Shown in pieces: positions 6,702-12,249 of a DNA stretch of 12,249 nt. This DNA comes from Pavlovales sp. CCMP2436. Its lineage: Eukaryota; Haptophyta; Pavlovophyceae; Pavlovales. The position numbers and the translations under genes were made by a program. Each line of letters opens with the position of its first letter. Positions within the stretch are counted from its first letter, which is position 1. Where the stretch lies: the NCBI GenBank assembly GCA_026770615.1, contig MU631495.1:83354-95602 (forward strand). The letters run 5' to 3'. The notes beneath the pieces were generated by a model. That model had not been told where the DNA came from. It saw only the letters and a list, made by a program, of their open reading frames with translations, and made no database searches.

Positions 6702-6977
6702 TATCAGGACCGGCCTAGCTTCGAGGCAAGTGAGGTAGCTAGGGCCGTAAGTGGCGCGTGCCAACAGTGCACCCTGACGCAACGGAATGCTCTCATTGCG
6801 TGCCCTCGGCTGGTGCTCGAATGGGGCCGACAATAATATTCATTTTGCGATATTTTGACGGGGCGCGCGGAGGAGGGCGCGCTCGCTCGCACTGGCCGCC
6901 ACCGTTTGGACGACGCTGGACACAATGGGCCTGGAAGGTGCTATTCGATCAACAACCAGCTCGACTACCTTATCAGG
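6702..6977 (+). repeat. Dispersed 275-bp repeat, copy 2
   Basis: Same orientation as copy 1 at 602-875 and homologous along the whole length, with block-wise identity in AGTGAGGTA, GCGATATTTTGAC, GAGGGCGCGCT, GCCGCCACCGTTTGG and CAATGGGCCTGGA. This copy ends about 14 bp before the GGCTATGGCTCAGG repeat at 6991. Confidence 0.8.
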
Positions 6978-6990
6978 CTTGACCCTTACA

Positions 6991-7033
6991 GGCTATGGCT
7001 CAGGTCACCCCCTGACAGGGGAAGACCATCTTA
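6991..7033 (+). repeat. Left member of inverted pair around transposase remnant
   Basis: GGCTATGGCTCAGGTCACC, then CCTGACAG and GAAGACCATCTTA, match the minus strand of 10091-10144 (GGCTATGGCTCAGGTCACT, CCTGGCAG, GAAGACCATCTTA). This copy is 11 bp shorter in the middle. It lies 217 bp beyond the 3' end of the transposase remnant. Confidence 0.7.
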
Positions 7034-7055
7034 GAATGTTTTACGAAGCCAAACG

Positions 7056-7101
7056 CGAAAAGTGGTTTGGATACTCGGAGTTAAATCCTGGCCACTTTTC
7101 G
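7056..7101. repeat. Hairpin-forming inverted repeat
   Basis: CGAAAAGTGG (7056-7065) pairs exactly with CCACTTTTCG (7092-7101) across a 26-base loop. It lies between the GGCTATGG repeat and the 3' end of the transposase remnant. A terminator role is unlikely in a eukaryotic setting. Confidence 0.5.
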
Positions 7102-7249
7102 TGGATTCGCTTTTATTTTTTAGATATTATCGGCTCCCAACAACTCACTTGCTCTAATTAAATTACATATGAAAAAGTGTTAAAAATTAAATTCGATCAT
7201 GCAAACTCTCAACTTGCGCCGCGTGCGGGAGCGCGTCCAGCAGCGACCA

Positions 7250-9864
7250 TCACCACAGAGTGGCGAGGATCTCGCCGTGCGCCTTGCGGGGGAGCTCCCA
7301 GATCGTCGGTGCCTCGGGTGCGCGCGGCTGCACGCCCGACCGGCGCGCCCGACTGACGACAAGCGGCCGACCAACGGGCAGGACCACGTTGAGCTTCACG
7401 TTGACCGCGCGCACCTCGGTCACGTTGAGGACAAAGCGGGCATCGGGGTCGTTGCCGACAGCCACAGGGTCCCACTCGACGACATGCATGCCCTTGGGGT
7501 CGGCAGGGTGGCGTTCAAACCACTTAACCGCAAGCGCGATGTCGCCCTTGGTGAAGGTGGTCTGCTCGAGCTTGCCGCCGCCGTGTGTGAACTCCTTGAT
7601 GATGCACGAGCCGTCGCCTGCGTCGGCACCCTGCCCAATCCAGTACCGATCCCCTGCTCCCCGCCCGCGTCCACCCTCGCGCGTTTGCGCGACCACGCAG
7701 TCTCCTGGCCGCAGCTTCTTCGCGAATCCTTTGCCCACCGCCTGCGCAGTCGTGCTCGTCTTTTGCACTGTGCGCGCGTCGATCTGATGCAGCTCCTGCA
7801 CGACCCAATCGCACATCGGCCGTCCGCAGCCTATGGCGGGGCTCGGGCACGTTGAGCCCATGCCTCCAGCGCACACGCAATCTCAGCAGCACTCGCATTA
7901 GCAGCCGAAAGTGCGCGCCGCGATCAACTTCTCCGTCAGCGCCAGGAACTCGTACGTGCCCGAGATGCCATCCGCGCCGCTGAACTTGCTCGCGGCACCA
8001 CGCTACCGCTCGGTCTCAATCACCTCGCGCGGCGAGTGCACGATCTTGATCTCGCTGACGATCTTGGACTCGTGCGACTTGGTCCACGCCACCGACATGA
8101 AATGCTTCGCGAGGTGCTCGCGCGCCTCCAGGTCAAGTCGTGATCTTGCCCGACACCGTAGATACCACACATAAAAATATAGTCTAGCATAACAGAGTCA
8201 GAACCCGACCCCAACCTCCTCCAACACACACTCAACACACAAACACACATTGCGTCGTGATAGCATTTGTACAGTTCGCAAGTACGGCACAAACATGTCT
8301 CGCGTTTGACGCGCCGGAGGTCCACGGCGCGAGCGTTTAAAAGGATGAATAGCTGAGCGCCGTGCCGCAGAGGACGTTCTCGGTCTGGAACTGCGAGAAG
8401 AGTGCGTCCATAGTCTGCATCGCGACCAGCGCCTGCGCGACTTGCCACAGGTTGGGGCCGACGCGCCTTCTCACGCGGTCGCGCGTGCACGGGCTGACCG
8501 CACCGTTATCGTAGAAGAAGGCGTGTACTTTGGCCACGTCAGCAGCGGAAAGATTTTTCTTTCCGCTCGGCGCGCGCAGAAAACGCTAGCCGAACAGGCG
8601 GTCGCCGGAGCGCCGCGAACTGACGAGTCCCACTGACCCCAGCAGCCCGCCCAGACGTCCCGGCCACTGCGGCTTCCTCGGCGGGCGCGCCGATCGGCGC
8701 GGCAGCAGAGCGCACATCCTTCGTCAGGCGGCCAGCGTGCTTGTACTCAATCAGCGTGCTCACGCCCTCCGCCGTGTACTCGACAGTGCAAGAGGAATCG
8801 GGGCGCAGCTCGCGCACCACGCCCGCGACTGTGGAGTTCCACGTCAGCACGCTATCGCCCACAGCGATCGGCTCCTCCTTGCGCTGAACCGAGACTGCAG
8901 AAGCTGTGCGGATCTTTCGGCATTCGTCGAACACTGCGTTCGATCGGCCGAGGCCGAGTGCTGCCTTCACCCGCCGCACCATGCCTTCCGTCTCTCGCTC
9001 GACCACCGCCTCTGGCAAGAGTACGCAGAGCGCGGCATAATACTCGCTGCGTTTCGCCTCCGTTTGACACTTCTTGAGCTCGGAGAGGGCCTCGCGCGCC
9101 CGCGACACAATGTAGAGCGCAGTCTCCGCCGCGTCGTCTCCACTAGCCGCGCGCTCGGGCACAAGCGCCTCGAGCCTCTCGAGGGCTCGCTCGCCGACGC
9201 CGAACGCAGACACAGCACCGACGATGAGATCGGCAACGCGCTCAGTAGAGCCGGCAGCGTGATAACGCAGTGATGCGAGCCCACCCCTGCGCGCGTGGTT
9301 AAGCGCAACTCTGCGCTGCCGCGCTGTGAATGCGTCGCCGTTGTCTGCATCGATCGGCACCTGAGCGCGCGCGTGGAAGATTTGTTCTTGCCGAGTGAAC
9401 TCGCGCAGGTCCCACGTCGTCAAGTTGTCGTCTGCATCATCATCAGTGCGCCCGCGCTTCGCCTCTACGGACTCGGGCGCGCTGCGCGCCCGCCACAGCG
9501 GCGGAGGCTCGGTCTCGGCCGGCTCCGAGCGCGCGCGCGACAAGCGCGGCACCAGCTCGGGCGGCGCGGGCTCGGGCTCGAGCTGCACCCGGCAGCGGTG
9601 CGTTGCGAGATTCGCGTTGACGAGCTGCACGATCGCATGCTACAGCGTGGGGCGTACAGCCGAGGTACTGCACTTGAGCTGCATCTGCTTCGTTGGGTCC
9701 ACCGCCCGGCAGCAGCTGAGCGACACCTGAACGTACTCGCGCTTGACTGCGCTCCCCTCCGTCTCCGCGGAGTGCACGTTGTCCTCATTGCACAAGCGCG
9801 CAAGGAGGTCATCCGCGCTTTTGCCGACGAGCACAGCGAGCGGCTCTGGCCAGCGGAGCGACAT
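7250..9864 (-). pseudogene. Degraded transposase-like gene lacking a catalytic core
   Basis: Five collinear pieces read on the minus strand. (1) From ATG 9864 (MSLRWPEPLAVLVGK) to a TAG at 9642-9640. (2) The same frame continues to about 8575, with TGA at 8541. (3) A shifted frame, about 8575-8337, reads NLSAADVAKVHAFFYDNG and LWQVAQALVAMQTMDALFSQ. (4) Back in frame 2, about 8340-8255, VDLRRVKRETCLCRTCELYK. (5) A third frame, about 8142-7250, carries TAG 8005, TAA 7900 and TGA 7885, with EAREHLAKHFMSVAWTKSHE, GISGTYEFLALTEKLIAART, the CxCxxC/CxC cluster and ADPKGMHVVEWDPVAV. Domains: disordered N-terminus; helical region ending in an HTH-like segment (about 9000-8905); Tudor/SH3-like barrel (8871-8722, AVGDSVLTW...AGVVREL...VEYT); TCLCxxC motif; Cys cluster; second barrel (RPGDCVVAQ...YWIGQ). 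From memory, eukaryotic DDE-type transposase relatives carry TCLC and Cys-cluster motifs on either side of the catalytic core; here only about 110 bp separate pieces 4 and 5, so the core looks deleted. Superfamily not assigned. Confidence 0.65.
8222..8250. repeat. AC-rich simple repeat at the core deletion point
   Basis: CAACACACACTCAACACACAAACACACA-type sequence (TG-rich on the coding strand) lies exactly between the TCLC piece and the C-terminal piece of the transposase remnant, where the catalytic core is missing. Confidence 0.6.
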
Positions 9865-9957
9865 CGCAGCGGCGGGCGGATGCTGCAAGTCTGGAGCGAT
9901 CCAGAGCCCAAGTAGGGTTTTAAAAACGGTTCGAAACATGTTTAAAATCGGCGCGCG

Positions 9958-10146
9958 TTAGTTATTGATCCCCGGCTCGCCCATGAAGACTTGAAGATAT
10001 TCTGAAAAATTCATAAAATAGAGCTTGTTAAGCTCGACCAATAAACACTTCAAAATTCGGCGTAGCCCGTCAGGAATGCTCTCATCTCGGTAAGATGGTC
10101 TTCGCCCACTTGATAGCTGCCAGGGAGTGACCTGAGCCATAGCCAT
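9958..10146 (-). CDS. Small hypothetical ORF of 62 aa
   Basis: ATG GCT ATG GCT opens a 62-aa frame ending in TAA. The second half (LRRILKCLLVELNKLYFMNFSEYL) would form an amphipathic helix. Its first 50 or so bases are the inverted-repeat sequence 10091-10144; the other copy of that repeat (6991-7033) reads MAQVTP and then stops, so the start is not conserved as protein. It may be a chance ORF or a remnant within the transposon flank. Confidence 0.2.
   Translation of the reverse strand: MAMAQVTPWQLSSGRRPSYRDESIPDGLRRILKCLLVELNKLYFMNFSEYLQVFMGEPGINN
10091..10144 (-). repeat. Right member of inverted pair around transposase remnant
   Basis: This is the inverted partner of 6991-7033. It begins 227 bp upstream of the ATG of the transposase remnant, nearly mirroring the 217 bp on the other side. 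No matching target duplication was found outside the two copies, and the flanks internal to them are unrelated. Confidence 0.7.
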
Positions 10147-10206
10147 ACTTTGGATATGCTAAAACTAATCGAAGGCCCCCCATACTCACAACTAAACACC
10201 AATTCT

Positions 10207-10704
10207 TTAACTACTGGCCGAGCACGCAAACTCAACCTCCCAGCCCGCGGTCACTGGCGCGTAGCCGCGTACGCCGAGATGCATCTGCACCACCGCCATC
10301 CGCAGCACCCCCGCCGCCGGGCCCGCCAGGCCACTCGCATTCCAACTAGAATCCGAAGCTCGAAGAATCTCGGAAATTCCGGGGCTCGCAGGCTGAGGCT
10401 CGCAGCTGTGTTTGATTTGGATTGCGACGTGCTCGGCCAGCGGGGAGGAGACCGCGCCCAGTTCCGAGACGACCGAGCCCGGCCTGAACGCCGGTCCGCG
10501 CACCACCCAGCCCATCGCCCCCCCGTCGACCTCGCTGACTAGGTGAGCGTCCACGAGCAGCCGCCCCCCGCGCCGCACCCCCGGAGCCCCCGCCCACCTC
10601 CCCAGGTCCCTCTCCAATCCCTCTGCCTCCGTTTCCTTAATTTTTTCAGAAACCTCGAACACATCGAAAAGCGGCGGCTCGAGCTCGGCCTCGCCAGTAG
10701 TCAT
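10207..10704 (-). CDS. Unrecognised ORF, possibly part of a host gene
   Basis: The frame is open from beyond 10908 to a TAG at 10207. The first ATG is at 10704 (MTTGEAELEPPLFDVFEVSE), giving 165 aa; a longer reading would include an Ala run encoded by the GGC/CAG microsatellite. Natural-looking segments are LFDVFEVSEKIKETEAEGLE, GRLLVDAHLVSEVDGGAMGW and VVSELGAVSSPLAEHVAIQI. The last has alternating hydrophobic residues suggesting beta strands. Third positions are GC-rich on this strand. No motif or family was recognised, and the plus-strand ORFs overlapping it look like shadows. Introns could extend it either way. Its 3' end lies only about 60 bp from the GGCTATGG inverted repeat. Confidence 0.35.
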   Translation of the reverse strand: MTTGEAELEPPLFDVFEVSEKIKETEAEGLERDLGRWAGAPGVRRGGRLLVDAHLVSEVDGGAMGWVVRGPAFRPGSVVSELGAVSSPLAEHVAIQIKHSCEPQPASPGISEILRASDSSWNASGLAGPAAGVLRMAVVQMHLGVRGYAPVTAGWEVEFACSASS

Positions 10705-10813
10705 GCTGACGTGGAGGACAAAGGACTCCTCCGCTCGCACACGCACGCAGCCAGAAATTGCCGGGGAGACAGTAGCGGAGGGGGAAGCGTGCGTTTGCCT
10801 GGCCCTCCCCGGG

Positions 10814-10870
10814 GCAGCAGCAGCAGCGGTGGCAGCAGCGGCGGCGGCAGCAGCGGCGGCAGCAGCAGCG
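10814..10870. repeat. CAG/CGG trinucleotide microsatellite
   Basis: Imperfect (GCAGCAGCGGC)n runs for about 57 bp. On the minus strand in the frame of the 10207 ORF it encodes poly-Ala with one Thr. Confidence 0.85.
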
Positions 10871-10913
10871 CCGTTAGGCACGCAGCTACTTTGTGTCCAC
10901 CCGCCCACTATTG

Positions 10914-11040
10914 CCGTTATTGTTTGTCAGGATTTTAGTTGCGATTGTTATTGTAGTTATTATTGTTGATGTAGTCCTCGTTATTGTTCTCGTTCTTCTT
11001 GTCCTTCTTGCTATAATGATGATGATAATGATGATGATGG
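10914..11040. repeat. TTG/TTA and GAT-rich low-complexity DNA
   Basis: TTATTGTTG-type repeats (10914-11000) pass into TTCTTG and then (GAT)n/(AAT) repeats (11016-11040). No coding signal. Confidence 0.75.
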
Positions 11041-11088
11041 TTGCAAACTGCTGAGCCGCTTATATATAATCACCTGGGTTGCGAAGTA

Positions 11089-11160
11089 CTCAGACCAGCA
11101 CAGCTTCCAGGACAGTCAGACGCCTGCTTATATTTCTATCCAAAAAAAAAAAAAAAAAAA
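11089..11160 (+). repeat. Fold-back family copy ending in A19
   Basis: CTCAGACCAGCA (11089-11100) and GGACAGTCAGACGCC (11110-11124) match the left arm of the 1034-1208 element, followed by CTATCC and 19 consecutive A (11142-11160). The A tail after a family copy could mark retroposition or simply be a homopolymer. Confidence 0.65.
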
Positions 11161-11168
11161 GCAGCACG

Positions 11169-11367
11169 CGCTACGCCGAAGTGGGGAACAAGGTCGAAGT
11201 GCGGGATGACGAGGAAGATATATAGTCATATGAATGAAGGGGTGTTTTGGCTGGTGGTGTGTCAGGTTCAAGTCAAGCTGATCTTGGCGCTCCGATGCAG
11301 GGTTCCTACACGCTACGCCAAAGTGGGGAACACGGTGGAAGTGGGGGATGACGAGAAAGATGTATAA
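11169..11367 (+). pseudogene. Duplicated 57-bp Agenet/Tudor-like coding fragment
   Basis: Two direct copies, 11169-11225 and 11311-11367, differ at 7 of 57 positions. Each reads as a short peptide ending in a stop: TRYAEVGNKVEVRDDEEDI-stop and TRYAKVGNTVEVGDDEKDV-stop (the leading T is just outside the repeat). The pattern VG-x-x-VEV-x-DDE resembles the first strands of Agenet/Tudor-type domains, but only the opening of such a domain is present. These are probably fragments of a larger gene or of a repeat that carried one. The plus frame 11041-11367 includes copy 2 but reads through the A19 tract and is not a credible gene. Confidence 0.4.
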
Positions 11368-11792
11368 TTATGGGCCCAAAGTGCGGCTCTAGGCGGTCAG
11401 TGACGACGACCGACGATGGCTCAGACTGTTGTTGATGATACACGACGAAAGCACAACTTGCGTTCGGATATATATATGTATAATTCTCTATCATTACCTG
11501 CCTCCCAGCGATAGCGTTGCCGTTGGCTTTTTAGCTTTCGCACGCTTTTTGGCCGCTGAGTCCGGATCAGTTAATCCGGTCAGGAATTCGTAGTCTTACA
11601 CAAGGTGATCCTTATTTGTTGTCAACAAATAAAATTACCTGCCTCCCCATCGAATGCAACGTCCCTCCCCCCGGCCGCCATCTTGGAAATGTCCAGTCCT
11701 GCCCTCATTCTCCGTCTCCGCTTGGGACATTCCGTGGCCAGATCGAGAAAAGCAGCACAGCCATTTCGAGAGATGGCGGCGGCGCAAACTAT

Positions 11793-11793
<1 letters not shown>
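11368..11793. other. No gene seen
   Basis: Mixed-composition DNA with a TATATATATG patch near 11468-11480 and CAACAAATAAAATT near 11622. Open frames at the right side (11605-11867) run into the TCA microsatellite and are not credible. Confidence 0.5.
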
Positions 11794-11824
<31 letters not shown>

Positions 11825-11825
11825 T
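11794..11825. repeat. TCA trinucleotide microsatellite
   Basis: About ten perfect TCA units, followed by TTATTA and an A/G-rich tract (AAGAACAAGAAAAAGAATAA). Confidence 0.9.
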
Positions 11826-12249
11826 ATTACAAGAACAAGAAAAAGAATAATACGTAAAATTTACTAAAACATGAAAATTCAGGGGACAGACGTATTTTTA
11901 GATATTAACGCATATTTCACACATGAATGCATTCACGTGGATACCTCAAAAAGAAAAGAAAAAACGAGAGCGCTGAGACACCCAGCGCCTCTTCCATCTG
12001 TAGGGCAGTGACGGGTCTTACACACGGGCCGAGCCGTGCTACATACGTATAAAATTAAAATGACGTGCGCTCATGCGCAGCGCGCCCAGCCGCCTCGTTC
12101 TAATAACGAGAGCGGCAATCTCCTACCCCTGGTCTAGTCCCAGGCTGCAGGGTGAGTCAATAATCCTCCACTTATCTAAAAAAAAATTCTCCTCATCTAA
12201 GGTGGTTGTGGTTGTTGGCCTGGAATTAAGTGGTTGGGTTATCGGCGGG
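11826..12249. other. No gene seen at right edge
   Basis: AT-rich DNA up to about 12060, then mixed sequence. No ORF above background, no hairpin and no match to the other repeats was noticed. A gene could begin beyond the edge. Confidence 0.5.

Noticed and set aside
7056..7101. Hairpin as a bacterial-type terminator
   Set aside because: The loop is 26 bases and the setting is eukaryotic, although a T-rich run follows at some distance.
7883..8005. In-frame TGA beside cysteines in the transposase Cys cluster as a selenocysteine codon
   Set aside because: TAA and TAG also interrupt the same frame within 125 bp, so ordinary decay is the simpler explanation. No SECIS-like element was identified.
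8737..9915. Long plus-strand ORFs opposite the transposase remnant (178 and 206 aa)
   Set aside because: The minus strand carries collinear domain-like segments. The plus frames are Arg/Ala/Leu-rich shadows.
7250..9939. A reassigned genetic code (stops read as amino acids)
   Set aside because: All three stop codons appear in the remnant, together with frame changes, while the intact secreted-protein gene has no internal stops.
10990..11830. CRISPR-like array made of GAT/TCA repeats
   Set aside because: These are uninterrupted trinucleotide microsatellites without spacers.
11605..11867. Plus-strand ORFs ending in poly-Ser, poly-Ile or poly-His
   Set aside because: The homopolymer residues are three-frame translations of the TCA microsatellite; no other coding evidence.
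12080..12140. Possible tRNA-like fold in the GC-rich right end
   Set aside because: No cloverleaf with a T-loop consensus (GGTTCRANNCC) could be drawn here or elsewhere in the window.

Overview
The window looks like nuclear DNA of a unicellular eukaryote, most likely an alga or another protist with GC-rich codons. A haptophyte-like source is a guess from overall style. Reasons: there are no bacterial ribosome-binding sites or operons; GC-rich coding stretches alternate with AT-rich gaps; CAG, TCA and GAT microsatellites, A- and pyrimidine-tracts and inverted-repeat elements are frequent; and the best gene encodes a small secreted Cys-rich protein. No rRNA, tRNA, CRISPR array or phage gene was seen.

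Layout. 1-1370: GC-rich DNA with a 163-bp near-tandem duplication, copy 1 of a 275-bp dispersed repeat, and a fold-back element (1034-1208). 1375-2230: two tandem MITE-like units of about 415-435 bp that share terminal inverted repeats. 2416-3195 (minus): the one intact gene I trust, a 259-aa secreted Cys-rich protein. 3196-3819: its upstream flank. 3820-6213: a candidate 2.4-kb DNA transposon with 15-bp terminal inverted repeats and subterminal CAACGTTTT palindromes. It carries a frameshifted plus-strand gene with a CxxC...CxxC end, a GCCGAG minisatellite, and a convergent minus-strand ORF. 6214-7110: AT-rich gap, copy 2 of the 275-bp repeat and a hairpin. 7250-9864 (minus): a heavily degraded transposase-like gene, readable in five pieces and apparently lacking its catalytic core, placed between inverted copies of a 43-54 bp sequence. 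9958-10704 (minus): a small ORF and an unrecognised ORF with GC-rich codon use. 10800-12249: microsatellites, a duplicated 57-bp coding-like fragment next to an A19 tract, and otherwise empty DNA.

Overall this is a transposon graveyard around one host-type gene. The genes do not form a pathway; the common theme is mobile DNA in several states of decay. The most useful observations are the 2.4-kb element that carries two unfamiliar ORFs but no recognised transposase, and the modular decayed transposase with barrel-like domains on both sides of a missing core. Family names for these could not be assigned from the sequence alone.
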